Assembly: GCA_025964325.1 (NCBI GenBank)
Contig: JAOPZA010000177.1
Location: 1 to 45,973, forward strand
Length of the DNA: 45,973 bases
Reading direction: 5' to 3'
From: Conexibacter sp.
Lineage (GTDB): Bacteria > Actinomycetota > Thermoleophilia > Solirubrobacterales > Solirubrobacteraceae
Shown: positions 6,140-14,826 of the stretch, in pieces
Position numbering within the stretch: position 1 is the first letter of the stretch
How the letters are laid out: every line of letters starts with the position of its first letter
Notes under the pieces: model-generated
Told to the model about the DNA's origin: nothing
The model's database searches: none
What the model saw: the letters and a program-made list of their open reading frames with translations, nothing else
Made by a program: the position numbers and the translations under genes

Positions 6140-8116
6140 GTGACTCAGAACCAAGAGACTGACGGCGAGCGGATCAGGGACCGGCCGCGAGGATATGGCG
6201 AGCCGCCGTCCGTCGCGCCGCCGCCTGCGGTCGCGTCCGCTCGGCGCACGACCGCGACGTTGGTCGGCGCCGCCGCCGTGCTGGCCGGCGCCGTCGCCGC
6301 GCTGCTGTCGGTCGCCGTCTTCGACGAGGGCGCGAGCACGAACGCCGTCGTCGCGGTCGTCGCCAGCGTGCTCGCGCTCCTGGCGGCGGCGGTGCTCGGC
6401 CGCGCGGTGCTCGTCCTGCGCGGGAACCAGTCCACGCTCGCCGCGCGCGAGGCCGACGCGCTGCGGATGGCCGAGCTCGACGAGCTGACGGGGCTCGGCA
6501 ACTACCGCATGTTCACGCGCCAGCTGAGCGCCGAGGTCGCGCGCTCGCGCCGGCACGACGATCCCTTCTCGCTCGTCCTGCTCGACCTCGACGGCTTCAA
6601 GGCGGTCAACGACGAGCTCGGCCACCTCGCGGGCGACGACGCGCTCCGCCTCGTCGCCGACGCGCTGCGCGGCGCCTTGCGCGAGGAGGACGTCTGCTGC
6701 CGTCAGGGCGGCGACGAGTTCGCCGTCATCGCCGTGCGCGCCGGCGAGCAGGAGGCCCGCGAGCTGAGCGAGCGCTTGACGCAGGCGATCGCCGCGATCC
6801 CGCTTCCCGGCGGCGGCGGGAGGCGGCTCGGCGCCGGCGCCGGCTGGGCGACGTTCGGCCGTCCCGCCCGCAGCGCCGACGAGCTGATCCTGCGCGCCGA
6901 CGCACAGCTGCGCGGCGTCAAGCGCGGCGAGGGCCGGGGCGATCATGCGCCCGCGCAGCCCGCACCCCAGAGCCGGCCGCGCGGCCGGCTCGGGCGAGGC
7001 GAGGCCGCGCGCCTCACGCTCCTCTCGGGCCTCTCGCGCGCGCTTGCCGGCGCGCACGACGAGCGCGCGCTGGCCGACACGACCGTCGCCTTCCTCGCCG
7101 GTGCCTTCGACGGCGTCGGCGCGGCCGCGCTCGCGATCGACACGCTGGACCGCCCGCGCCTCGTCGCGCTCAGCTCCCGCGCGCACGACGGCGCCGCCGC
7201 GGCCCTCGCTGCCCACGACGCGGTCGAGCGCGCCGTCGCGGCGAGCAGCGCCGACGGCCGCGCCGTCGCGACCGCGATGATCGCCGACGAGCTCGATATC
7301 GACTGGCTCGACGGCACGCACGTGCGCTGCGAGCTGGCCGTCGCCGTGCGCGGCGAGGGCCGCTGCTGGGGGACCCTCGTGCTGGCGAGCGACCGCCTCC
7401 ACGCCTACGGCGACGCCGAGCGCACACTCGCGGAGGCGATCGCCGAGCAGCTCGGCCGCGCGCTCGCGGCGCGCCGCCTGTTCGACCGTCTCCGCGGCGC
7501 GGGCTTCGGCGAGCTCTACCGCGTCGCCGGCGACGGCGACGGGCCGGCAGAGGACGAGGGCGAGCAGTGGCGCGTCGCCGACCTCGCATGGCGCGTCGGT
7601 CGCGTGCTCGCGCTCGACGACGCGGACCTCCGCGCGCTCTACCTCGCCGCGCTCTTCCACGACGTCGGCACGGTCGGCGTGCCGGCGACGCTGCTGACCC
7701 GTCCGGGCGAGCTGCATGAGGAGGAGCTGGTGCTCGTGCGCGAGCACCCGCTGATCGGCGAGCGGATGCTCCGCTCGCTCCCGCTGCTGCGCGAGGCGGC
7801 CCCGATCGTGCGGCACGAGCACGAGCGCTACGACGGCGCCGGCTACCCCGACGGCCTCGCCGGCGACGCGATCCCGCTGACCGCGCGGATCCTGCTCGCC
7901 TGTGACGCGCTCGTCGCGATCACCTCGCCGCGGCCGTGGCGCGCCGCCCGGCCGCTCGACGCTGCGCGCACCGAGCTGCGCCGCGTCGCCGGCGCGCAGC
8001 TCGACCCGCGCGTCGTCGACGCGCTGCTCGAGGTCGTCGAGGGCGCGCCGGACGAGGACGTCGAGCTGAGTCGCAGCTCGTCGATGCCTAACGCCGTCGA
8101 TTGGGAGTTTCGCTAG
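6140..8116 (+). CDS. Membrane GGDEF / GAF-like / HD-GYP cyclic-di-GMP protein
   Basis: This 658-aa protein has two membrane helices (about residues 39-60 and 68-94). A GGDEF diguanylate cyclase domain follows, with an intact GGDEF active site and an RxxD inhibitory site five residues before it (REED-VCCRQ-GGDEF). A GAF-like sensory region covers about residues 290-450. At the C-terminus is an HD-GYP phosphodiesterase domain with HDVG (LFHDVGTVGVP) and the GYP loop (HERYDGAGYPDGL). Both catalytic motifs look intact, so it could make and degrade c-di-GMP, or one domain could be regulatory. The GTG at 6140 is the first start of the frame. It is a single-gene unit ended by a hairpin at its stop codon. 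Confidence 0.9.
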   Translation: MTQNQETDGERIRDRPRGYGEPPSVAPPPAVASARRTTATLVGAAAVLAGAVAALLSVAVFDEGASTNAVVAVVASVLALLAAAVLGRAVLVLRGNQSTLAAREADALRMAELDELTGLGNYRMFTRQLSAEVARSRRHDDPFSLVLLDLDGFKAVNDELGHLAGDDALRLVADALRGALREEDVCCRQGGDEFAVIAVRAGEQEARELSERLTQAIAAIPLPGGGGRRLGAGAGWATFGRPARSADELILRADAQLRGVKRGEGRGDHAPAQPAPQSRPRGRLGRGEAARLTLLSGLSRALAGAHDERALADTTVAFLAGAFDGVGAAALAIDTLDRPRLVALSSRAHDGAAAALAAHDAVERAVAASSADGRAVATAMIADELDIDWLDGTHVRCELAVAVRGEGRCWGTLVLASDRLHAYGDAERTLAEAIAEQLGRALAARRLFDRLRGAGFGELYRVAGDGDGPAEDEGEQWRVADLAWRVGRVLALDDADLRALYLAALFHDVGTVGVPATLLTRPGELHEEELVLVREHPLIGERMLRSLPLLREAAPIVRHEHERYDGAGYPDGLAGDAIPLTARILLACDALVAITSPRPWRAARPLDAARTELRRVAGAQLDPRVVDALLEVVEGAPDEDVELSRSSSMPNAVDWEFR

Positions 8117-8128
8117 CGCGAAGCTCCC
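8103..8128. terminator. Hairpin between convergent genes
   Basis: GGGAGTTTCG and CGAAGCTCCC form a 10-bp stem (one G-U pair) with a 6-nt loop. The TAG stop of the GGDEF-HD-GYP gene falls in the apical part, and the convergent F420-type gene ends 7 nt further. It could terminate both transcripts, although no T-run follows. Confidence 0.55.
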
Positions 8129-8134
8129 GGGCGG

Positions 8135-9172
8135 CTACGCCTCGGCCAGGTCCGCTACCAGCCGCAACTGCTCGACGCGCTCGTCGGCCGTCCACGCGAT
8201 CGGCGCGACCATCAGCGTGCCGATGCCGGCCTCGCGGTAGACGGCGAGCCGCTCGCGCACGGCGTCTCTCGGCCCGATCAGCGAGACGAGGTCGATCAGC
8301 TCGTCCGGCAGCGCGGCGGCCGCCTCCTCGCGCTTGCCGTCGAGGTAGAGGTCCTGGACCGTTCTGGCCGCGTCCTCGAAGCCATAGCGCTGGACCAGGC
8401 GGTTGTAGAAGTTCTGGTCACGCGAGCCCATGCCGCCGACGTAGAGCGCCAGGAACGGACGCATCGCGTCGCGCGCGGCCGCGAGGTCGTCGGTCACGAA
8501 CGTCTGCACGCTGGGCGCGATGTCGAACCCGTCGAGCGAGCGGCCGCCGCGCGCGGCGCCCTCCTCGAGGTCGGCGCGCAGGTCGACCACGTGCTCCGGC
8601 GAGAAGAACGTCGGCAACCAGCCGTCGGCGATCTCGCCCGCGAGCGCCGTGTTCTTCGGCCCGATCGCGGCGAGATAGATCGGGATCCGCTCCTGCACCG
8701 GCGCGATCGTCAGCTTCAGCGCTCTGCCGGGACCGTCGGGCAGCGGCAGCTCGAGCGTCTCGCCGTGGAACTCGAGGCGCTCGCGCGCGAGCGCGATCCG
8801 CAGCACGGCGACGTACTCGCGCGTCCGCTGCAGCATGCGGCCGTAGCGCTGGCCGTGCCAGCCCTCCGCCACCTGCGGGCCCGACGCGCCGATGCCGAGC
8901 CGCATCCGGCCGCCCGACAGCTGGTCGATCGTCGCGGCCGTCATCGCCGTCATCGCGGGGCTGCGCGCCGGGATCTGGAAGATCGCGGAGCCGAGCTTGA
9001 TCGTGCTCGTCCCGGCCGCCAGCCACGCGAGCACCGTCGCGGCGTCCGACCCGTACGCCTCCGCCACCCAGGCGGAGTCGTAGCCGAGCCGCTCGGCCTC
9101 CTGGACGATCGCGAGCTGATCGGCCGGGCTGAGGCCGAGACCGAGGTAGCCGACGTGAACCCCGAGGCGCAT
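8135..9172 (-). CDS. LLM-class F420-dependent oxidoreductase
   Basis: The 345-aa product is a luciferase-like TIM-barrel protein of the F420-dependent class. Typical elements are the N-terminal strand RLGVHVGYLGLG, the AERLGYDSAWVAE segment, the LGSAIFQIPARSPAMTAMTAATIDQLSGGR block (about residues 60-90), and GIGASGP. The IYLAAIGPKNTALAGEIADGW region also matches the family. Such enzymes transfer hydride between F420H2 and small substrates. The ATG overlaps the stop of the upstream SDR gene (TGATG), so the two are co-translated and may act on the same compound. Substrate is unknown. Confidence 0.85.
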   Translation of the reverse strand: MRLGVHVGYLGLGLSPADQLAIVQEAERLGYDSAWVAEAYGSDAATVLAWLAAGTSTIKLGSAIFQIPARSPAMTAMTAATIDQLSGGRMRLGIGASGPQVAEGWHGQRYGRMLQRTREYVAVLRIALARERLEFHGETLELPLPDGPGRALKLTIAPVQERIPIYLAAIGPKNTALAGEIADGWLPTFFSPEHVVDLRADLEEGAARGGRSLDGFDIAPSVQTFVTDDLAAARDAMRPFLALYVGGMGSRDQNFYNRLVQRYGFEDAARTVQDLYLDGKREEAAAALPDELIDLVSLIGPRDAVRERLAVYREAGIGTLMVAPIAWTADERVEQLRLVADLAEA

Positions 9173-9897
9173 CAGAGCTCGTCGCCGGAGCGCTCGAAGA
9201 TGATCTCGGGCACGATGCACGCGGGGGAGAGGCGCAGCAGCATCCGCACCGCCTCGGCGATGTCCTCGGGCCGGATCATCTTCTCCGCCTCGATGCCGCC
9301 GGCCTTCGCGAACTCCGTCATCGGGGTGTCGACGAAGGCGGGGCAGAGGGCCGTCGACTTGATCCCCTCGCCCGCCAGCTCCTTGTTCATCGCCTCGGTG
9401 AAGCCGACGACGCCGGCCTTCGTGGCGGAGTAGACCGACAGCCAGGCCTGACCGCGTCTGCCGGAGATCGACGCGGTGTTGACGACGAGGGCGCTGCCGT
9501 GCTCGGCGGCCGCCTCGCGCAGGAGCCCGACCGCCTCGCGATAGGCGAGGACGATCGCGCGGAGGTTGACGTCGAGCTGCATGTCGAGCCGCTTCGTCGC
9601 GATCTCGGCGACCGGCGCGCCGATCCCGACGCCGGCGTTGTTGACGAGCACGTCGAGGCTGCCGAAGCGCTCGCGGTGGGCGGCGAGGACGGCCTGCACG
9701 ACGCTCTCCTCCGACATCGACCCGGCGACCTCCTGGACGTCGTAGCCCTCGGCGCGGAGCCCCTCGGCCGCCGCCGCCAGCTTGTCGGGACGGCGGCCCG
9801 CGACCGTCAGCCCGTAGCCCTCCTGGCCGAGCATCCGCGCGATCGCCAGTCCGATCCCGCTCGATGCCCCCGTCACGATCGCCGCGCGCTGCGCCAT
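9172..9897 (-). CDS. Short-chain dehydrogenase/reductase
   Basis: The 241-aa protein is a classical SDR. It has the Rossmann motif TGASSGIG near residue 10, the NNAGVG motif, the catalytic Ser of TASISG and a YSATK catalytic pair. CPAFVDTPM follows the active site. The ATG at 9897 is preferred over a longer in-frame start because it places the Rossmann motif at the usual position and has GAGAGGGA about 7 nt upstream. It is the first gene of a two-gene operon with the F420-type oxidoreductase. Substrate is not predictable. Confidence 0.88.
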   Translation of the reverse strand: MAQRAAIVTGASSGIGLAIARMLGQEGYGLTVAGRRPDKLAAAAEGLRAEGYDVQEVAGSMSEESVVQAVLAAHRERFGSLDVLVNNAGVGIGAPVAEIATKRLDMQLDVNLRAIVLAYREAVGLLREAAAEHGSALVVNTASISGRRGQAWLSVYSATKAGVVGFTEAMNKELAGEGIKSTALCPAFVDTPMTEFAKAGGIEAEKMIRPEDIAEAVRMLLRLSPACIVPEIIFERSGDEL

Positions 9898-10024
9898 GCT
9901 CACGTCCCTCTCCGGTCTGGGTGCAGATCGCGCGATATCCAATCACGCGGCGCGCCGCGGCGAGCCGGCGCGGCCCGCTTCCAGACGGGCGCGCACGACC
10001 CGCCGCGTGAGCGGCCGTCCCGGC

Positions 10025-10047
10025 GCGCCGGCTGCTCGAGCCGGCGC
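10025..10047 (-). terminator. Putative terminator of the GH3 gene
   Basis: GCGCCGGCT and AGCCGGCGC form a perfect 9-bp stem with a 5-nt loop, 14 nt past the GH3 stop codon. The rest of the 9898-10060 spacer shows no gene. There is no T-run. Confidence 0.5.
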
Positions 10048-10060
10048 CCGGGGCGAGCGC

Positions 10061-12076
10061 CTAGCGCGTCCGCAGGCCCCACCCGAACGGGTAGAGCGGG
10101 TCGTAGCTCGCATCGCCGACGTTGATCGGCTCCTGCGCCAGCGTCTTCGGCCACGTGACCGGGAGCCGGCCCGTGAAGGGACGACGGCCGAACAGCGTGT
10201 CGGCGACGCCCGCGCCCTCGCTGCCCGGCAGCCAGGCGGCGACGAGGCCGTCGATCTCGTGCAGCTGCGCGGGGTCGATGATCAGCGGGCGACCGGAGAC
10301 GACGACCACGACGCAGCGCTTGGCGGCGGCGCAGACGCGGTCGACGGCGAGCTTGTCGGCGGGCGAGAGCTGCATGTCCTCGACCGGCCGCGGCACGCCT
10401 CTGTCGCCGGGATCGCCCGAGTACTGCGGGCCGCCGACGTCGCCGAAGCCCTCGGCGTACGGCGTCTCGCCGACGACGACGATGCCGGTCGCGTGGCGCG
10501 AGATCGGCGCCGAGGCATCGGCGCTGTAGGTCACCGATCCGCCGTGAACGGCCTGCTTGATCCCCTGCAGGATCGTCGTGCCGGGGATCGCGTTCGTCGA
10601 GCCGCCCTGCCACGTGAGCGTCCAGCCGCCCGCCTGGTTGCCGATGTTGTCGGCGTTCGAGCCGGCGACGTAGACGTCGCGGCCCGTGCTCAGCGGCAGT
10701 GTGTGGCGGCGGTTCTTCAGCAGCACCTGCGACTCGGCGACCGCGCGCCGCGCGACCGCGCGGTGCTGGGGCGAGCCGATCTCGCCGATCTGCGTGCGAT
10801 CGGTGTAGGGGTGCTCGAACAGGCCCAGCTCGAACTTCTTCGTGAGGATCCGGCGCACCGCGTCGTCGATCCGGCTGATCGGCACGCGACCGCTGTCGAC
10901 CTCGTCGGTCAGCGTCGTCTCGAAGCTCTGGTAGGCGTTCGGCTCCATCATCAGGTCGATGCCGGCGTTGACGCCGGTCGCGACCTGCGTCGGCCAGTCG
11001 CCGGGCAGCTGGTGGATGCCCTCCCAGTCGCTGATGACGAAGCCGTCGAAGCCCAGCTTCTGCTTCAGCACGCCGGTCAGCAGCTCGTGGTTGCCGTGCA
11101 TTCTGATCGGGTTGCCGACGCCGTCCTCGGTCCAGTCGACGCTCGAGTAGGACGGCATCACGCTTCCGGCGTGATGCTGCTGCACCGCCGGCACGTACTG
11201 CGCCAGCGCGTTGCGCCAGAAGTCGGGGCGACTCGTGATCGCGACGCCCTGGTCGATTCTGTAGCTGCCGTTGCCGGTGCCGTAGGTGGTGTCGCCGTCG
11301 CCGGCGTAGTGCTTGGCGGTCGCCAGCACGCGGTCGGCGTCGGAGAGATGCCCGGGCGGTCCCTGGAAGCCGTCGATCGCCGTCTCCATCTGCGCGACCA
11401 GCTTCGGGTCCTCTCCGAAACTCTCGTAGGTGCGGCCCCAGCGGTCGTCGCGCGCGGCGCAGATGCACGGCGCGAAGCTCCACTGCGGTCCGCTCGCGCG
11501 CGTCTCCGCGGCCGTCACGTGCTCGACGTCGCGCACGAGCGCCGGGTCGCGCGTCGCGCCGAGGCCGATGTTGTGCGGGAAGACGGTGGCGCCGTACATG
11601 TTGCCGTCGCCGTGGACGGCGTCGATCCCGTAGAGGATCGGGATGTGCAGGCGCGTGGCGAGCGCCGCTCGCTGGAATCTGTCGACCATGTCGGCCCACG
11701 CCTGCGGCGTGTTCGGCGTCGGCACCGAGCCGCCGCCCGAGAGGATGCTCCCGAGGTTCCAGGTCGTGATCGGCGTCGGGTCGTCGTAGACCTGGTAGCG
11801 CTCGGTCTGGGTCATCTGACCGACTCTCTCCTGCAGCGACATGCGCGACAGCAGGTCGGCGACCCGCTTGGCGACGGGCAGCTGCGCGTTCTCGTACGGC
11901 AGGCCGCTGGTCGGCACCGCCGGCGCCGGCGCCGTCGGTCCGGGGTCGCCGCCGGCCGCGACGCTGCCGCCGCCTGCTCCGGCGCCGGAGGCGACCGCGG
12001 TGGCCGCCAGTCCCGTTGCGAGTGCGGCGGCCGTCGCCGCCCCGATGCGTCGACGCTTCGATCGCTGTGCGGACAT
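10061..12076 (-). CDS. Secreted GH3 family beta-glucosidase-like enzyme
   Basis: The 671-aa protein has an N-terminal export signal (basic MSAQRSKRRR, then an Ala-rich hydrophobic stretch to about residue 32) and a Gly/Pro-rich linker. Two GH3 domains follow. The TIM-barrel domain includes LLSRMSLQERVGQMTQ, PILYGIDAVHG, KHYAGDG and the nucleophile Asp in GFVISDWEG (about residue 350). The alpha/beta sandwich domain includes VVVSGRPL and ends with the LPVTWP and YPFGWGL motifs of beta-glucosidases. It should hydrolyse beta-glucosides outside the membrane. GGAGGGGAG lies just before the ATG. The divergent GntR/FCD gene is a plausible controller, and no sugar transporter is adjacent. Confidence 0.92.
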   Translation of the reverse strand: MSAQRSKRRRIGAATAAALATGLAATAVASGAGAGGGSVAAGGDPGPTAPAPAVPTSGLPYENAQLPVAKRVADLLSRMSLQERVGQMTQTERYQVYDDPTPITTWNLGSILSGGGSVPTPNTPQAWADMVDRFQRAALATRLHIPILYGIDAVHGDGNMYGATVFPHNIGLGATRDPALVRDVEHVTAAETRASGPQWSFAPCICAARDDRWGRTYESFGEDPKLVAQMETAIDGFQGPPGHLSDADRVLATAKHYAGDGDTTYGTGNGSYRIDQGVAITSRPDFWRNALAQYVPAVQQHHAGSVMPSYSSVDWTEDGVGNPIRMHGNHELLTGVLKQKLGFDGFVISDWEGIHQLPGDWPTQVATGVNAGIDLMMEPNAYQSFETTLTDEVDSGRVPISRIDDAVRRILTKKFELGLFEHPYTDRTQIGEIGSPQHRAVARRAVAESQVLLKNRRHTLPLSTGRDVYVAGSNADNIGNQAGGWTLTWQGGSTNAIPGTTILQGIKQAVHGGSVTYSADASAPISRHATGIVVVGETPYAEGFGDVGGPQYSGDPGDRGVPRPVEDMQLSPADKLAVDRVCAAAKRCVVVVVSGRPLIIDPAQLHEIDGLVAAWLPGSEGAGVADTLFGRRPFTGRLPVTWPKTLAQEPINVGDASYDPLYPFGWGLRTR

Positions 12077-12336
12077 GAGCTCCCCTCCTGTTGGATGGGG
12101 CCATCCGAAGGCGCGTGGGTCGTCCCCCGCCGCGGCCGAGTCCGTCGGCCGGACGCTCCTCCGGGGCCACGTGGCGGGTACCCGCTCGCTCCGCGCCGAT
12201 AAACCGCCGTTGCCGGCGGCGGTCAGACGACCGCGGATCGCGGACGCCGCGCATCGGCGCTGGTTGCTCGCGGCCGCCGGCGTGCCGGAGTCAGCCTGGG
12301 GCGCGCACGTCGCGCGCGGGCTGGTCGGGTCGGTGT

Positions 12337-12342
12337 TAGCTT
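12337..12342 (+). promoter_or_regulatory. Putative -10 box of the GntR/FCD gene
   Basis: TAGCTT ends 8 nt before the GTG start, with no Shine-Dalgarno between them, which suggests a leaderless transcript. No good -35 is seen. The wider spacer 12077-12350 holds this box and the GH3 ribosome-binding site but no further gene. Confidence 0.35.
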
Positions 12343-12350
12343 GCTGTGGC

Positions 12351-13145
12351 GTGGAGCCTCGTTCGCCGATCGATCAAGCGTCGACCGCGTCGTCGTCGAA
12401 GCACGTGCGCGATGTCGTGGCGCAGCTGAGCGAGGCGATCCAGGGCGGCGAGCTGCGCTTCGGCGACAGACTGCCGGCGGAGCGGACGTTGGCGGCCGAG
12501 CTGGACGTGAGTCGCACGACGTTGCGCAAGGCGATCCGCCAGCTGGCGGAGGCGGGCGTGCTCCAGATCCGCTCCGGCGCGGGTCGGCGCAGCGGGACGA
12601 TCGTGCGTTCGGAGCTGGTGCCGACCGAGCTGCTGCGCAGCACGTCGTCGCTGCCGTTGGGTGAGATCTCCGGCGTGCTGCAGGCGCGGCGGCTGTTGGA
12701 GCCGCGCGTAGCGCAGCTGGCCGGCTTCGCCGCGACCGCCGACGACCTGGCCGAGCTGGAGCAGGTGATCGAGCTCCAGCGGGGCGCGATCGAGGACATC
12801 GACCAGGTCCGCCGGCTCGACCCGTCGTTCCACCTCGCGATCGCCCGCGCGACGCACAACGAGACCGTCGTGATGCTGATGCAGGCGCTGCTGCAGCGGC
12901 TCGACCTGACGCGCGCGGTCGCGGTCGAGGAGGACGAGGCCGAGCGCACGATCGAGATCCACGAGCGCACGCTGGCCGCGATCGCCGGCCGCGACCCCTA
13001 CCGGATCGAGGTCACGATGGACGAGCACCTGCGGATCCTCGAACGCACCTGGCAGCTCGAGAGCGGACACACGCTCCCACGGCAGGTGCCCGACTTCCTC
13101 CAGCCGTCCGACGAAGACGCCGTCGACGAGACGAGCGCGCCCTGA
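12351..13145 (+). CDS. GntR family regulator, FadR/FCD type
   Basis: The 264-aa protein has an N-terminal winged helix (GELRFGDRLPAERTLAAELDVSRTTLRKAIRQL) and a C-terminal all-helical FCD domain. The FCD metal/ligand residues are visible: Asp and His in DPSFHLAIARATHN, then His in EIHERTL and in DEHLRILE. FCD regulators sense carboxylates such as lactate, sugar acids or amino-acid-derived acids. The GTG at 12351 is chosen because the residues just after it lead straight into the winged helix. It lies between the divergent GH3 gene and the convergent aminotransferase. The nearby Liv transporter or the aminotransferase could be its targets. Confidence 0.87.
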   Translation: MEPRSPIDQASTASSSKHVRDVVAQLSEAIQGGELRFGDRLPAERTLAAELDVSRTTLRKAIRQLAEAGVLQIRSGAGRRSGTIVRSELVPTELLRSTSSLPLGEISGVLQARRLLEPRVAQLAGFAATADDLAELEQVIELQRGAIEDIDQVRRLDPSFHLAIARATHNETVVMLMQALLQRLDLTRAVAVEEDEAERTIEIHERTLAAIAGRDPYRIEVTMDEHLRILERTWQLESGHTLPRQVPDFLQPSDEDAVDETSAP

Positions 13146-13164
13146 GTGCGGCGACGGCCGACGC

Positions 13165-13332
13165 TCAGGCGCCCGGCCACGCGAGGTCGGACATCGCCCC
13201 GAGCGACAGCAGCAGGGCATGCGTCCCATCGCTGCCGAGCCCGTGCGCGCTGGCCGCGACGTAGAGCTGCTCGGCGAGCGCGAGGCCCGGCAGCGAGAGC
13301 TTCGTGCGGGGCCTCGCACTCGCCGGCGCCAT
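13165..13332 (-). pseudogene. C-terminal remnant of a 3-hydroxyisobutyrate dehydrogenase-like protein
   Basis: This 55-codon frame encodes only the last helices of the HIBADH/6-phosphogluconate-dehydrogenase-like family. The segment [20 protein letters not shown] followed by [13 protein letters not shown] matches the family's C-terminal helix pair. The Rossmann domain and catalytic Lys region are absent, so it cannot be an active dehydrogenase. Its ATG overlaps the stop codon of the aminotransferase gene (TGATG), so it may still be translated by coupling. The best reading is a deletion that fused the end of a lost gene to the aminotransferase operon. Confidence 0.6.
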
Positions 13333-14504
13333 CAGCTCAGCCGTCCGAGCTCGGCGACCAGCAGGTCGACCTCCTCGACGGTGTTGTAGTGCGACATCCC
13401 GATCCGCAGCGAGCGCTCGCCGAAGCCGAGCGTCTCGTAGAGCCCGAGCGAGTACCAGGTGTCGCTGCTCCAGACGCCGACGCCGCGCTCGGCGAGGCGC
13501 TCGGAGGCGATGTCGGCGGGGACGCCCTCGACGTTGGCCACGAAGGTCGGCAGGCGCCCCTCCAGATGGGGCAGCCCGTAGTGGACGACGGTGCTGGGCA
13601 GGGTCGCGAGGAAGCGCTCGGCGAGCCCGCGCTCGTATGCGCCGATCGCGGCCATGCCGCCGATCTCGTCCAGGTAGGCGAAGGTCGCGTTCAGCCCCGC
13701 GAGCGCCTCGAACGGGAACGTCCCGGTGCTCATCTTGCGCCCGGTCGTGGGCGTCGGCAGCGGGCGCACCTTGTACGGGCGCCAGGTCTCGGCGACCTCG
13801 GCGCGCACGTAGGCGAATCCGAGGTGCGGGCCGCAGAACTTGTAGGTCGAGCAGAGCAGCGCGTCGGCGCCGAGCGCGTCGACGTCGACCGGCTCGTGGG
13901 CGGCGAAGTGGACGCCGTCGACCCAGCTGAGGGCGCCGACGGAGTGGGCGAGGTCGCTGATCTCGCGGACCGGCGTCTTGGTGCCGACGGCGTTGGACGC
14001 GGCGGTGAAGGCGACGACGCGGGTGCGGTCGTCGAGCTTGGCGCGCAGATCGTCGAGGTCGAGCGTCGTGTCGGCCTTGATGGCGATCGTCTGGAGGTCG
14101 AGCTGGTGATCGTGGGCCAGCTCGATCCATGGCGCGACGTTGGCGTCGTGGTCCAGGGCGGAGACGATCACGCGGTCGCCCGCCTGCCACGTCCGCGCCG
14201 CCGTGCGCGAGAGCGCGAAGTTCAGCGACGTCATGTTCATGCCGAACGTGATCTCGCCCGGGCTCGCGCCGACGAACGCCGCCGCGCCGCGCTCGGCCTC
14301 CTCGAGGATGGCGGTCACGCGCCGGCTCGTGGCGTACGGCGCGCCGAGGTTGGCGCTCGCGTCCCGCGTGGTCGCGGCGATCGCGGCCCCGACTGCGTCC
14401 GGCGTCTGCGAGCCGCCTGGTCCGTCGAAGAACGCGAAGCCGCGCGAGAGCGAGGTGAACCGCGTTCGGACATCGGCGATGTCGAACGTGTCAGTGGCAG
14501 ACAT
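13332..14504 (-). CDS. Cysteine-desulfurase-like class V aminotransferase
   Basis: The 390-aa product resembles the PLP-dependent class V family related to cysteine desulfurases (the TIGR01976-type subgroup). It opens with [11 protein letters not shown] and continues with [10 protein letters not shown], a substrate/PLP Asp-His pair ([11 protein letters not shown]), the PLP-binding Lys in [12 protein letters not shown] (about residue 220), and a C-terminal [14 protein letters not shown]. The usual catalytic Cys loop of desulfurases is not evident, so sulfur transfer is not assured; it may be a lyase or aminotransferase. The ATG at 14504 has GGAGG 5 nt upstream, better than a longer alternative. 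It is divergent from the Liv operon. Confidence 0.85.
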   Translation of the reverse strand: MSATDTFDIADVRTRFTSLSRGFAFFDGPGGSQTPDAVGAAIAATTRDASANLGAPYATSRRVTAILEEAERGAAAFVGASPGEITFGMNMTSLNFALSRTAARTWQAGDRVIVSALDHDANVAPWIELAHDHQLDLQTIAIKADTTLDLDDLRAKLDDRTRVVAFTAASNAVGTKTPVREISDLAHSVGALSWVDGVHFAAHEPVDVDALGADALLCSTYKFCGPHLGFAYVRAEVAETWRPYKVRPLPTPTTGRKMSTGTFPFEALAGLNATFAYLDEIGGMAAIGAYERGLAERFLATLPSTVVHYGLPHLEGRLPTFVANVEGVPADIASERLAERGVGVWSSDTWYSLGLYETLGFGERSLRIGMSHYNTVEEVDLLVAELGRLS

Positions 14505-14610
14505 GAGGCCTCCGGGGTGGCAAACGGGCGGATCGGTTAAATGGGCCACAAAGATGTACCACAGTGCGCAAGATACGCGATTCGTCGAACGGAGCCAGCG
14601 CAGTGCGGTG

Positions 14611-14639
14611 TTGCGGCGCCATCACCTTTGGTCTAGGGT
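14611..14639 (+). promoter_or_regulatory. Putative promoter of the Liv operon
   Basis: TTGCGG (14611-14616), a 17-bp spacer and TAGGGT (14634-14639) give a plausible sigma70-type promoter. It would make a leader of roughly 280 nt before the binding-protein gene. Confidence 0.4.
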
Positions 14640-14653
14640 TCCAGCCCATGAGG

Positions 14654-14683
14654 TGGTCCACGGTTCCTCGTCCCGAGGGACCA
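14654..14683 (+). promoter_or_regulatory. Two-tier stem-loop in the Liv leader
   Basis: Outer arms TGGTC/GACCA (14654-14658 and 14679-14683) enclose an inner stem CCTCG/CGAGG with a TCC loop and a 7-nt bulge. It lies just downstream of the candidate transcription start and could act as an attenuator or a protein-binding structure. Confidence 0.3.
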
Positions 14684-14826
14684 TCAGCGCCGACGGGGTC
14701 ACTCCCGCAGTCCGGGAGCTGCTCGCAGAGGACGTCGGCGGAGTGGATGTGCCGCGAGCTGGTGATCAAATGTCAAGAATATGACCGCGCCTGTTCCCGT
14801 TTCTCCCGCTTCCCAAGGAGCCGCCC

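Larger units (their letters stand above)
14505..14826. other. Intergenic control region between aminotransferase and Liv operon
   Basis: This 322-bp stretch has no convincing gene. It contains the aminotransferase ribosome-binding site near 14510, a plus-strand promoter candidate (14611-14639), a two-tier stem-loop (14654-14683), an AT-rich patch near 14764-14782, and AAGGAG just before the small frame at 14827. Confidence 0.6.

Noticed and set aside
6089-7822. Long minus-strand frame opposite the GGDEF-HD-GYP gene, continuous with the glycosyltransferase
   Set aside because: The upstream half is low-complexity shadow; the glycosyltransferase homology begins only near 6060.
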